Source of the DNA: Mycolicibacterium sp. 018/SC-01/001 | GTDB taxonomy: Bacteria > Actinomycetota > Actinomycetes > Mycobacteriales > Mycobacteriaceae | Length of the DNA stretch: 64,000 nucleotides | Direction of reading: 5' to 3' | Assembly (NCBI RefSeq): GCF_007096635.1 | Contig: NZ_VKAA01000016.1 | Span: 1,719-65,718, forward strand | In this document: positions 44,982-53,875 of the stretch, piece by piece | Layout of the letters: each line of letters opens with the position of its first letter | How positions within the stretch are numbered: position 1 is the first letter of the stretch | Notes under the pieces: model-generated | Database searches by the model: none | What the model saw: the letters and a program-made list of their open reading frames with translations, nothing else | What the model was told of the DNA's origin: nothing | Program-made: the position numbers and the translations under genes

Positions 44982-46832
44982 GTGGGTTTTTTTTCGCGAC
45001 GTCCGTCCGATCGAGAACTGAACGCCGACGAAGGAACCGACGAGTCGGTCGACGACCGCCGAGGGTTAGCGATTTTTGTCCGCAGCCGCGGATTCGTCAT
45101 TGGTTGCGCCATCGTGGTGATGGTTCTGCTCGGGTTGGGATGTTGGGTTGGTGTCGGCGCATTCCAGGCGAAGTCCGATCTCGAGGCGGCGCGCAGCAGC
45201 GCGCAGAAGGCCAAAGATTCTCTTCTAGAAGCGGATACCGCGAAGGCCGCCGCGTCGGCTCGGGAGGCCGCCGAAAGTGCACAGGCGGCGCGGGATGCCA
45301 CCCATTCTCTCGCTTGGAACATCGTCGCTAGCGTGCCTTGGGTTGGCAGTCCATTGAGGACGGGTCAGCAGATCACCAACGTCGTCTCCGGTCTTGCGTC
45401 GAACGTCCTTCAGCCGGCTGCGGATGTCGGTGTGTCGATTGCCCCCGATCAGCTGTACAAGGATGGCCGTGTCGACGTCGAATTGCTCCGGAGTCAAGTA
45501 GACCAACTGTCGTCTTTGGCCGATAAGGCTAAGCAACTCAACGCCGAGGCCGGAGCTATTCAAGATCCGCATTATGTGTCATCGATTGGCAATGCACGGA
45601 GTCAACTGCAGGGCCAAATCGCAGACCTCACATCGATTCTCGAGAACACGGCGATGGCTGCTCGTCTGGTTCCTTCGATGATGGGTGCAGACGGCCCGCG
45701 GACGTACTTCATGGGATTCCAGACCAACGCCGAGGCCCGGGGGACAGGAGGCCTGCTCGGCGCCTTTGGAATCCTTCGGTTCGCCGATGGCAAGCCGACG
45801 GTCGATAATCTCGCGCCGAATACCGACCTCGCTAATGCCATCGGCCCGGTCGATCTCGGACCGGAATTCGACCAGCAATACGGCTTCGCTCGACCGTTCA
45901 CGGATTTTCGCAACAGCAACATGAGCCCGCACTTTCCTTACGCTGCTCAGATTTGGAAGACGATGTGGGCGGAGCAGACGGGCACGGATGTTGACGGGGT
46001 GATTGCCATCGACCCCGTCGCGTTGAGTTACATCCTCGGCGCCGTCGGGCCGATCACGATGCCGGATGGTGAGGTCGTTTCGAAAGACAATGTGGTCGAA
46101 CTTACTGAGTCGAAAGCCTACATCCGCTTCCCGACAGATCAGGTTGCGCGCAAGCTCTACCTTCAAGACATTGCTACTGCCGTTGTGAAAAAAATTACAG
46201 GGAAGGTGAAGTCGCCTCGAGAACTTCTGGCTGCTTTGGGGCGGGCGGTCAGTGAGCGTCGCGTTGCCGTCTGGAGTGCGTCGCCCGACGACCAGAAACT
46301 TCTTGAAGAAACTCCGTTGGCACACATCGTTCCCGACGACGCAGCACCTTATGCCGCGGTGGTCATCAACAATCTGGGCGGAAACAAGCTCGATTACTAC
46401 CTAAAGCCGGAGATCGAGTATGCCGCCGATGCTTGTAAAGGCGATACGCGGCCTTCAACGGTGACGGTTAAGTTGACTAACACCGTCCCTGACACACCGT
46501 TGCCGGATTATGTTGCGGGCGTGGCTGGCCTCTCTCCCGATATACAAATCGAGGTTCCTAGGGGCACGAACATCACGTCGGTTCGACTGTTTGCGACGAA
46601 GGGTGCCAAACTTTCAGCTGCGATTCTCAATGGCCAGCGCGTGCCGGCGGTGTTGAGCACTGAACGTGGTCATCCCGTGTTCGAGGTACAGCTGATCCTC
46701 CCGCCCCGACAATCGGCTGACGTAAGTTTCCAGCTCTCGGAGCCGACGGTGCTCGGAGCGCCTCGCGCACCGAGTCAGCCCATGGCAGATACCGTCGTAC
46801 CGAAGGTGATGGTGCCCGAGTGCACTGGATAA
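44982..46832 (+). CDS. DUF4012 membrane-anchored protein of polysaccharide locus
   Basis: The 616-aa protein has a short cytoplasmic N-terminus, one membrane helix (~residues 36-58), an Ala-rich coiled-coil-like segment (~62-105) and a large outer domain of DUF4012 type (F-M-G-F-Q-T-N-A-E-A-R-G-T-G-G, F-T-D-F-R-N-S-N-M-S-P-H-F-P, D-G-V-I-A-I-D-P-V-A-L). DUF4012 proteins are common next to exopolysaccharide genes of actinobacteria, with no proven function; attachment or transfer of polymer is a guess. GTG 44982 is followed at once by eight T's. Base composition is less GC-rich than the sugar operon. Confidence 0.83.
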   Translation: MGFFSRRPSDRELNADEGTDESVDDRRGLAIFVRSRGFVIGCAIVVMVLLGLGCWVGVGAFQAKSDLEAARSSAQKAKDSLLEADTAKAAASAREAAESAQAARDATHSLAWNIVASVPWVGSPLRTGQQITNVVSGLASNVLQPAADVGVSIAPDQLYKDGRVDVELLRSQVDQLSSLADKAKQLNAEAGAIQDPHYVSSIGNARSQLQGQIADLTSILENTAMAARLVPSMMGADGPRTYFMGFQTNAEARGTGGLLGAFGILRFADGKPTVDNLAPNTDLANAIGPVDLGPEFDQQYGFARPFTDFRNSNMSPHFPYAAQIWKTMWAEQTGTDVDGVIAIDPVALSYILGAVGPITMPDGEVVSKDNVVELTESKAYIRFPTDQVARKLYLQDIATAVVKKITGKVKSPRELLAALGRAVSERRVAVWSASPDDQKLLEETPLAHIVPDDAAPYAAVVINNLGGNKLDYYLKPEIEYAADACKGDTRPSTVTVKLTNTVPDTPLPDYVAGVAGLSPDIQIEVPRGTNITSVRLFATKGAKLSAAILNGQRVPAVLSTERGHPVFEVQLILPPRQSADVSFQLSEPTVLGAPRAPSQPMADTVVPKVMVPECTG

Positions 46833-46944
46833 ATACGGACTCGGCGCTGGGCCTGACTGCTTGGAATGATCAGCGGAGCCCAGTTCCGATTCTGATCTCG
46901 GAGTACGCACCACAACCCGGGAAATTAGCTGCGAAGGAGTCGCC

Positions 46945-48441
46945 TTGAATTTGCAGGATTTCTTGAAGTTGGTACGCGCACGGTGGGTCACGGTTTGCGT
47001 GACAGCTGTGGTCGTACTCCTGGGAGCCATAGCGATATCGCTGCTTACCACGCCCTTGTACCAGGCTTCGACACGGCTCTTCGTCTCAACCTCTGCCGGC
47101 TCGTCGGTCAGCGATATCTACCAAGGCAACCGGTTTTCCCAAGAGCGTGTGAAGTCCTACTCAGAGCTCCTTACGGGTCAGACGCTTGCCCAGCGCACCA
47201 TCGACAAACTTGGTCTCGATATGACCGCGAACGAGCTTCGCGCGAACGTGAAGGCGAGCGCCAAACCTGACACCGTGCTGATCAACGTCGAGGTGCTGGA
47301 CAAGTCACCCGTGAGGGCGCGAGATATCGCGAATACTTTGTCTGATGAGTTCGTCGTAATGGTGCGCGAGTTGGAAACTCCTCAGGATGGGCGGACCCCC
47401 GATGCCCGCGTTATTGTCGAGCAGCGCGCGTCAATTCCCAGTGCGCCTGTGGTTCCGAAGACAGCAAGGAACATCGCTTTAGGAGTCGGGCTTGGCGTCC
47501 TTCTGGGTATCGGCTTGGCTGTCTTGCGCGACATGCTCGACAACACGGTCAAGGACCAGCGGGTACTCGAAGAAATGACTGGAACCGGAGTTGTCGGCAG
47601 CATTCCGCTCGACAAGGAACGCCGGAAGCAGCCTGCGATAGCGTTTGAAAGCGACAACTCAGGAATCGCCGAGGCATTCCGCAAGCTTCGTACGAACCTG
47701 CAATTTTTAGCCGTAGATAATCCGCCGCGCGTAATAGTTGTCACGAGTCCGATGCCCAGTGAGGGAAAATCCACGACAGCGATAAACATCGCGCTGGCAC
47801 TGGCGGAAGCCGACCACAAAGTGGTTCTCGTCGACGGCGATATGCGCCGCCCCACCATGCACAAGTATCTCGACTTGGTTGGGTCGGTCGGATTCAGCAG
47901 TGTGCTCAGCGGCGGAGCTTCCCTTGATGAAGCTTTGCAGAAGACACGTTTTCCGGGCTTGACCGTCCTAACTTCAGGACCTGTCCCGCCCAATCCCAGC
48001 GAGCTGCTGGGTTCGCAGTCTGCAAGGAAAATGTTGAGTGAACTGCGTGCGAGATTTGACTTCGTGGTCGTAGATTCGACGCCACTACTTGCGGTGACAG
48101 ATGCCGCTATTCTGGCGGCTGGCGCCGATGGAGTCTTAATGGTTGTCCGCTTCGGTTCCACAAGGCGAGACCAAGTCACCCACGCGGTTCGAAATCTCGA
48201 AAGTGTTGGCGCTCCTCTGCTGGGCACAGTCTTCACGTTGATGCCGACGCGCGGCAGTTCGTCGTACAGCTACAGCTACACCTACGCATCCACCGACAGT
48301 CCACAGCCGTCGTCTCGCCGCCGACCATCCCAGCACCCAGCTGCAGTTGACGCTCCGCCGCAAAATGACGTCGAAGATTCTTCCAGTTCGAACGTTGTAC
48401 AACGGGCTGGCAGCAGGCGGAAGGGCAATTCGACCGACTGA
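46945..48441 (+). CDS. Wzc-like polysaccharide copolymerase / BY-kinase with tyrosine-rich tail
   Basis: The 498-aa protein has a Wzz domain with two membrane spans (~residues 15-35 and ~176-196) and a CpsD/CapB-type kinase: Walker A S-P-M-P-S-E-G-K-S-T with Lys275, Walker A' V-V-L-V-D-G-D-M-R-R-P, Walker B V-V-V-D-S-T-P. Tyr441, 443, 445 and 447 (Y-S-Y-S-Y-T-Y) form the autophosphorylation cluster expected in this family, followed by a Ser/Pro-rich tail. TTG 46945 is preceded by GAAGGAG. It closely resembles the paralogue at 29393-30697, which lacks both Lys and Tyr cluster. It would regulate polymer length in the second locus. Confidence 0.92.
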   Translation: MNLQDFLKLVRARWVTVCVTAVVVLLGAIAISLLTTPLYQASTRLFVSTSAGSSVSDIYQGNRFSQERVKSYSELLTGQTLAQRTIDKLGLDMTANELRANVKASAKPDTVLINVEVLDKSPVRARDIANTLSDEFVVMVRELETPQDGRTPDARVIVEQRASIPSAPVVPKTARNIALGVGLGVLLGIGLAVLRDMLDNTVKDQRVLEEMTGTGVVGSIPLDKERRKQPAIAFESDNSGIAEAFRKLRTNLQFLAVDNPPRVIVVTSPMPSEGKSTTAINIALALAEADHKVVLVDGDMRRPTMHKYLDLVGSVGFSSVLSGGASLDEALQKTRFPGLTVLTSGPVPPNPSELLGSQSARKMLSELRARFDFVVVDSTPLLAVTDAAILAAGADGVLMVVRFGSTRRDQVTHAVRNLESVGAPLLGTVFTLMPTRGSSSYSYSYTYASTDSPQPSSRRRPSQHPAAVDAPPQNDVEDSSSSNVVQRAGSRRKGNSTD

Positions 48442-48808
48442 GGAGGCCGTTACTTGTGGGCGGTCCGCGGCGGTCAAGACCAGCCAGACGAATCTGCTGC
48501 GCAGTTCGGGATGACGTAGGTTGTGGAGGGTCGGCCGTGTGGGCTCCGTTTGTGACGACGAAACGGATTTCCTCATCGAGAAGGCCAGTCCGCTGTTGGC
48601 TGATGACATCCAGCGCGAGCTTTTTCTGGTGATCACCCCGAAAGCTCTTCGGGCCCATGTGGTTGAGCCGTCGACAGTGCCCAGCCCGGAGGTGAGCGAC
48701 ACATCGACCACGCGCACGAGGACGGCGATCATGTCACGTACGCACGACGATGCGTGGGCTTCAGCGCTGGCCAGGCTGCTGGAACGCCAATCCAATAGAG
48801 TATTTTCG
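48442..48808. other. Intergenic stretch, no supported gene
   Basis: These 367 bases hold open frames on both strands but no recognisable protein, good start or domain. A hairpin with CCCGAA/TTCGGG arms lies at 48637-48653. The stretch may include decayed DNA from an older insertion, but no transposase motif or terminal repeat could be identified. Confidence 0.5.
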
Positions 48809-49567
48809 ATGCGCATTTATGTGGCGATGCTGACCGGTCTACTCCTGCTGATTAGCGGGTGCAGTTCGGGTGCAACGCCATCGGCGACCTCCAGTTCTGC
48901 GGCGTCCCCTTATTCCTGCATTCCTCCAGCAAGTGAGGTTCCGAAGGAGTCGACATCGCCGATCGATCCTCAACTCCCCAGGCGGATTGCCATCATCGGC
49001 GACTCCTATACGAGTGGAAGCCCGCAAGGTGGTAGTCGCGAAAAGAGCTGGGCGGCACTCGCAATACGACAGATTCAACAACACGGAATCAATATCGCCG
49101 CGGATATTGGAGCAGAAGGCGCTTCGGGGTACGTGAGCGTCGGTCACCAAGGTCACCGGTTCTCCGATCAGATATCTCGAACCGTACGAGCCGACGACAG
49201 CCTCGTGGTGCTTTTTGGATCAATCAATGACCTGAGGGCGTCATCAGGCGACATGGCTCGGGCGACTTGCGATACGCTGCGGGAAGCACGCTTGGCAGCG
49301 CCGTCCGCGAACTTATTGGTTATCGGGCCGCCATGGCCAGATGCAGATCCACCCACGGAGATTTTGCAGAAGCGTGACATCATTCGGGACCGGGCCGCAG
49401 CGTTGAGCGGCCTGTTCATCGACCCTATCCAGGATGGCTGGTTTGCCAAACGTCCGGATCTCATTGGCAGCGACGGAAAGCATCCGACCGATGCAGGCCA
49501 CGAATACATGGCTCAGCAAATTGAGCCGGTCGTAGAGCGTCTTATTAGAGCACCCGCCGCGGGCTGA
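48809..49567 (+). CDS. SGNH-hydrolase lipoprotein, possible polysaccharide O-acyltransferase/esterase
   Basis: The 252-aa protein has lipobox L-I-S-G-C (Cys18), a Ser/Thr/Pro linker, and SGNH blocks: I-I-G-D-S-Y-T-S-G (catalytic Ser), G-S-I-N-D-L-R (Asn), and D-G-K-H-P-T-D-A-G-H-E-Y-M-A (Asp/His). SGNH proteins deacylate or transacylate sugars. The start is placed at ATG 48809 because the signal peptide starts there; no strong ribosome binding site precedes it. A paralogue on the opposite strand lies 315 bases away. Confidence 0.82.
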   Translation: MRIYVAMLTGLLLLISGCSSGATPSATSSSAASPYSCIPPASEVPKESTSPIDPQLPRRIAIIGDSYTSGSPQGGSREKSWAALAIRQIQQHGINIAADIGAEGASGYVSVGHQGHRFSDQISRTVRADDSLVVLFGSINDLRASSGDMARATCDTLREARLAAPSANLLVIGPPWPDADPPTEILQKRDIIRDRAAALSGLFIDPIQDGWFAKRPDLIGSDGKHPTDAGHEYMAQQIEPVVERLIRAPAAG

Positions 49568-49882
49568 CGTATTGGCGATCCTTTTCACTGGCCCGACAGC
49601 CCGGAGTGGCTTCGCGCGTCATTTGGGTGTCCGTAGAGAGAATTTTCTGAATCCCGTCAAGAATCGCGCATCGGTCGGTGATTCTTCCGACCGACCGACC
49701 GACCGATCTGCCTTTACCGCATGGCCGAGCTGGGCTGAATAACGGCGCCGGCTGCCTCACTGCACGGGCTGCAGCAAATTTTTGACAAGTAGATAAGGTG
49801 ACGGCGGCTGGCGCGCTGTGTGGTCCAAGTATGGTGCACGTTAGCGGCCTGAGATTCGAGTCCCGCGGCTACAAGGGCTACC
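49568..49882. other. Intergenic stretch between convergent SGNH genes, no gene
   Basis: These 315 bases contain no convincing gene. They hold a run of five CCGA units (49687-49706), and are patchier in base composition than the surrounding genes. Confidence 0.5.
49687..49706. repeat. Tetranucleotide microsatellite (CCGA)x5
   Basis: Five exact CCGA units in tandem, in the gap between the two convergent SGNH lipoprotein genes. Confidence 0.92.
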
Positions 49883-50587
49883 CTAGCTGACCGGTTTGGG
49901 TCGCAGCGCGGACGCCAATACGGGCGCGATCCGCTCCGCCATGTAGGCGTGACCCCCATCGTTGGGCTGGATGCCGTCTCCGTTCAAATCGGGACGGCCC
50001 ACGAACCAACCATCAGCTATTGGGTCCACCCACACCGCCTGATGCGCTATCGCTCCGGCACGCACGATGTCGCGGGCCTGCAACACCCCGGCGGGCGGAT
50101 TAGCGTCTACCCACGGCGGACCGATGATGATGAGCGGAACGCCGGGTGCTTTCTTGACGGCTAGGTCCATCGTTCGCTGCACCCATCGTGCCAACTCGGG
50201 TCCCGGTATGTTCACGTCGTTGCGTGAACCGAAAATCACTACGGCTTTCACCGCGGGGTTGACAATCCTGGCGACCTGGTCGATGAACACCCTGCCATTG
50301 ACGTCCCGGCGGCTGACGTAGCCGGACCCGCCTTCGAATTCGACTATCGGATTGATCGATACACCTTCGCTGTCGAGAGTGCGTTTCACAACTTGCGGCC
50401 AGGACTTCCCACCGCGTCCGCCGACAGGGGTGCCGCCGGTGTACGAGTCACCGATGATCGCGACCGGTATGCCGGGGTCTTCCGCGGTCGGCGGAGCGTA
50501 CTTCGACTCGTAAGCCGGCGGTGTACGGGTGCAACCCGTCAGCATCACAGCGACAAAGCAACATAGCGCGACGACCGTGCGACGCAT
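49883..50587 (-). CDS. SGNH-hydrolase lipoprotein, paralogue of the one at 48.8 kb
   Basis: The 234-aa protein has lipobox M-L-T-G-C (Cys19) and SGNH blocks: I-I-G-D-S-Y-T-G-G-T, F-G-S-R-N-D-V, and D-G-I-Q-P-N-D-G-G-H-A-Y-M-A. Shared stretches with the other copy (I-G-P-P-W-x-D-A, D-P-I-x-D-G-W-F) show common origin. ATG 50587 is chosen so that the basic signal-peptide start M-R-R-T leads; an upstream in-frame ATG at 50611 adds eight residues. Likely edits acyl groups on surface glycans outside the membrane. Confidence 0.82.
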   Translation of the reverse strand: MRRTVVALCCFVAVMLTGCTRTPPAYESKYAPPTAEDPGIPVAIIGDSYTGGTPVGGRGGKSWPQVVKRTLDSEGVSINPIVEFEGGSGYVSRRDVNGRVFIDQVARIVNPAVKAVVIFGSRNDVNIPGPELARWVQRTMDLAVKKAPGVPLIIIGPPWVDANPPAGVLQARDIVRAGAIAHQAVWVDPIADGWFVGRPDLNGDGIQPNDGGHAYMAERIAPVLASALRPKPVS

Positions 50588-51510
50588 CGGTCTACATCCC
50601 CCAGCGAACATCGTGCGCGAGTCTACGACACCCGCGGCTGTCCCGCGGTTCGCGCAGGCGGGCGCATTGTCACTGGCATGAGGCCCGGGGTGCCGACATT
50701 GCTGCCGTCATATGCGGATCTGAATTGCTCGCCAGGCTTTTAGGGAGGTCACGGGTATCGCGTCGACTTCACGAAGCCTCACGTGACGTGTGCCGGCGCA
50801 GGTTTCGGCGGCATACTTCAGAGGGCTCAGACCGCTCCATGACGCACTGACGACGGGGCTCGCCGACTTTTAGATTGACGACCTGATGGGATTGGCCGCA
50901 CGCTCGGCCCAGTGAGGTTCATTCTGGCAAGCGAAACCGGTCCGCAGGCGCCGCGGACCGCGCTTCCACTGCGACCCCATTCGCGTTTGCAGATGACGGC
51001 CCGATGAAGGTGGGGCAGGCGTCGTGGCTGGTCTGTCTGGCAACCGAACTCGCTTTCGACCCCCGTCCAGGTCGGCCTCACCGCCGTTGACGACTCGTGC
51101 ACCGGTCACTTAATTGACTTGGCGGTCACATCATCACCGGGGACGACATCCCTTTGCGGCCCGTAAGCAGGCTAAGCACCGTGACTCAGACGTTGCGGCT
51201 GATCCGTCAGCCCGCGGCTAATTCCGACTCGTCGCAGGCTCCCCTTGAGGAGCTCGCACATGGATCTGACGTCGGCCCAACGTAGGCGTGCCGACTCTGG
51301 CTTCCTGGCGGGCATCTGGCGTCGCTTGGGCCTAGCCGCGAATCTATGTCACACCGGCGACTCGCAATCGGGCACCCCGTTGAACGCCCCTGTGGCTACG
51401 CCCGTAACGACCGTCCGCCGCTCAGGGCTGAGACGGGATGACCAGAGTCGTGCGCGCGTGCGGGAGCGACTGTGACCGAATCGAAACCATTGCGCTCGTC
51501 GAGAAACGCG
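50588..51510. other. Gene-poor stretch of ~0.9 kb
   Basis: No coding region is supported. Short frames exist (for example 51245-51475, plus strand, 76 codons) but lack family features or good ribosome sites. A hairpin with 8-base arms (CGGTCCGC / GCGGACCG) lies at 50938-50960. The stretch may be a decayed gene or an untranslated regulatory region. Confidence 0.5.
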
Positions 51511-52251
51511 TCAGTGCTTGCGAATGTAAACGTCAAGAGCTGGCAGAAATGGGTCTGGTGTGTATTTATTCAACGTCTTAAGTAGACGGAAAAGCCATGG
51601 CCGACCGAAATGGTAGCTAGGCTCTGCTGCTTTTCTCGCGACATAGATGTCAACGCCGTCCCCGAATGCTTTTCGTAAATCACCCCGCGTATTCAACTTG
51701 TATTGTGTCGGAAAGGTATCCTCGGCTTTACGATTCGGCTTGATTCGCGACAGCACTCGCACGTGATAGCTGTTGGGCACTATCCGTGCACTCAGCGCAA
51801 TATAACCGAACTTGTTCGGCGTCATCGCGGCGAGTACGCCGCCGGGCTTGAGAATACGGAGTAGCTCTGGTGCCCAAAAGCCCGGGTCTTCGATGTGTTC
51901 GAACACGTGCCTGGCAACAATTATGTCGAACCGGTTGTCTTCGTACGGAAGACGCTCACCATTGCGTATCACCTTGGCGTCATCCAAGAATGGGTTCTCT
52001 AGCACTACAGGATCGATGTCACATCCATCCGTATGTGCGCAACGCCCTTTGAAAATGCCAATGTTCCGCCGGTAAGTGACCTTGTCATCAATCAGTCGCC
52101 CGCCGCGTCCCGCGCCGAAGTCCAGCACAATATCGGTCGGGCGGGTGATCGCGACAAGTTGACTGAAGAAGCTAATTGTGCCATCCGCATGACTGAAGCC
52201 ACCCACGTTTGCTTCCGGATAAAAGCGCCGTACGAGTTGATCGCCGTCCAT
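51511..52251 (-). CDS. SAM-dependent methyltransferase (class I, Methyltransf_11-like)
   Basis: The 246-aa protein has motif I V-L-D-F-G-A-G-R-G-G (~residues 42-51), an acidic D-I-D-P after a Cys-rich segment, F-D-I-I-V-A-R-H-V-F-E-H-I-E-D (motif II/post), and L-L-R-I-L-K-P-G-G-V-L-A (motif III). Such enzymes in polysaccharide loci O-methylate sugars or cap chains. Its sequence is clearly lower in GC (roughly mid-50s per cent in the part I counted) than the flanking genes, which suggests recent acquisition. Acceptor unknown. Confidence 0.84.
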   Translation of the reverse strand: MDGDQLVRRFYPEANVGGFSHADGTISFFSQLVAITRPTDIVLDFGAGRGGRLIDDKVTYRRNIGIFKGRCAHTDGCDIDPVVLENPFLDDAKVIRNGERLPYEDNRFDIIVARHVFEHIEDPGFWAPELLRILKPGGVLAAMTPNKFGYIALSARIVPNSYHVRVLSRIKPNRKAEDTFPTQYKLNTRGDLRKAFGDGVDIYVARKAAEPSYHFGRPWLFRLLKTLNKYTPDPFLPALDVYIRKH

Positions 52252-52491
52252 AACGGTTACTCTACCGGGCTATCCCAACGCGCGTCGGCAGTGGCGGGAA
52301 GATTTTGAAGGCAGGCAATACGCGGATGCTTAGTTCTTAGTGCGCGTTGTCGAATTAAAGGACGCAGGGGTTGCCAATCGGCGTAAATCGGGGGCTCGAC
52401 TTTTGCGAAACCGCTGCTGTACGAGTCCGAGCAGATGTATGAGCCTGTGCAGTGCAATTGCGGGTGATTGGGCGGTCGGGACCCTAGCTGT

Positions 52492-53517
52492 TCACCCCGT
52501 GACGGCGTCAACTCCGTAGTAGTCCCGGTACCAGTCGACAAAATCTTTCACACCGGTGCGGATATCGGTAGTCGGCGTATAGCCGGTCAAGTTTTTGAGC
52601 AAGTTCGAGTCGGCCCAGGTGGCTGGCACCTCGCCGAGTGGCATCGGCAGTAGGTTGCGGATCGCGGTCAACCCGGTTGCGGATTCGATCGCGGAAATGA
52701 AATCGGTCAGCGAAACGGGAGCGGTATTGCCAATGTTGACCACTCGCCACGGCGCGACGGGGGAGAGGCTGTCCCCTTCCGGAGGCGTGCCGTTGGTTGG
52801 GCGAACTGGAACCTTGTCGATCAGCAGTCGGATGGCGTGTACCAAATCCGTGACGTATGTAAAGTCACGCCGCATGTCGCCCCCGTTGTTGACATCGATT
52901 GGCTTATTTTCCAAGATCGCTTTGGTGAACTTAAACAGCGCCATATCGGGACGGCCCCATGGGCCATACACGGTGAAAAACCGGAACATGGTCACGGGCA
53001 ATCCGAATAGGTGTGAATACGAATGAGACATGGCCTCATTGGCCTTCTTTGTGGCCGCGTAAAAGGACACCTGATGGTCGGTCTTGTGCAATTCGGAGTA
53101 CGGCATGACGGTGTTTGCGCCATATATCGACGACGTGGATGCAAGCAGCAGATGATCTGGCGGATGCGCGCGCGCGGCTTCGAGTAGTTCGAAGGTTCCA
53201 GCTATGTTGCTTTCCAGATACGCACGAGGGTTCTTGATTGAGTAACCCACTCCAGCTTGAGCTGCTAGATGAACCACGACTTCAGGTTTCTCTCTGCCGA
53301 ACATATCGGCGAGGAGGCCGGGCGTTTCGAGGCAGTCATTGACCACGCTGAAACTTGTGTCTTGCAGCAAGGTCGATTGACGGCGGCGTTTTAGCTCGAC
53401 GTCGTAGTAATCTGATAGGTTGTCTAGCCCTACGACGCGAAATCCGTCTGCCAGTAGCAGCTGGCAGAGATGGAATCCGATGAATCCGGATGATCCAGTA
53501 ACAAGTGCGGTGCGCAT
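52492..53517 (-). CDS. UDP-glucuronate 4-epimerase-like extended SDR
   Basis: The 341-aa protein has T-G-S-S-G-F-I-G (residues 7-14), A-A-Q-A-G-V-G-Y-S-I, A-S-T-S-S-I-Y-G, Y-A-A-T-K (Tyr153, Lys157) and M-F-R-F-F-T-V-Y-G-P-W-G-R-P-D-M-A. These match UDP-glucuronate 4-epimerases, which convert UDP-GlcA to UDP-GalA. The UDP-glucose dehydrogenase at 53876, transcribed away from it, would supply UDP-GlcA. A plain UDP-Glc/GlcNAc epimerase is less likely. Confidence 0.88.
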   Translation of the reverse strand: MRTALVTGSSGFIGFHLCQLLLADGFRVVGLDNLSDYYDVELKRRRQSTLLQDTSFSVVNDCLETPGLLADMFGREKPEVVVHLAAQAGVGYSIKNPRAYLESNIAGTFELLEAARAHPPDHLLLASTSSIYGANTVMPYSELHKTDHQVSFYAATKKANEAMSHSYSHLFGLPVTMFRFFTVYGPWGRPDMALFKFTKAILENKPIDVNNGGDMRRDFTYVTDLVHAIRLLIDKVPVRPTNGTPPEGDSLSPVAPWRVVNIGNTAPVSLTDFISAIESATGLTAIRNLLPMPLGEVPATWADSNLLKNLTGYTPTTDIRTGVKDFVDWYRDYYGVDAVTG

Positions 53518-53875
53518 TCTGCGATTTCCTTCGGACTGTCTCAGTAATCCGTGCTCTTACCCGAACCCGGTGGTTCTACGTATTGGCGATAGGGACGCAA
53601 TTCCCCACCGTTGGGCCCCGTACCCCCGGACGTTAGCCTCTCAGCGTGATGGCGACAATGCGAACCGAGTCATCGACCCGAAGATGCCCCAGGCAGTGCA
53701 AAACCCTCGAACCGTATTTGCTCGGAGGCAGAGCCCCATGGCCCTCGAGACACTGGTACACAACCCGAGGGGCGACCGCCGACGTAGTCTCGGTCTGTTG
53801 CAACTCGTCGCGAAGTTCGGACGTCGGGTGACTACCATGACGCGCGGGGAAGCCATCGGAGGGGACGGGGCGGAC
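53518..53875. other. Divergent region between UDP-GlcA epimerase and UDP-glucose dehydrogenase genes
   Basis: No separate gene is supported in these 358 bases. The dehydrogenase frame stays open through them, but the encoded residues upstream of ATG 53876 are not family-like. It should hold both promoters; no clear -35/-10 pair was fixed. Confidence 0.5.

Noticed and set aside
48442-48808. Possible transposase remnant between the Wzc-like and SGNH genes
   Set aside because: No DDE-type motif, terminal inverted repeat or target duplication could be found, so it is described only as non-coding.
49846-49875. T-arm-like bases (ATTCGAGTCC) suggesting a tRNA or tRNA-derived attachment site
   Set aside because: The flanking bases do not pair into a T-stem, and no acceptor, D or anticodon arm could be built around them.
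51245-51475. 76-codon open frame in the gene-poor stretch
   Set aside because: No ribosome binding site, signal or family features; amino-acid make-up looks like random high-GC translation.
49567-53590. Repeated 13-mer ACGTATTGGCGAT at 49567 and 53578
   Set aside because: Matches of this length are expected by chance in 64 kb and there is no extended similarity.
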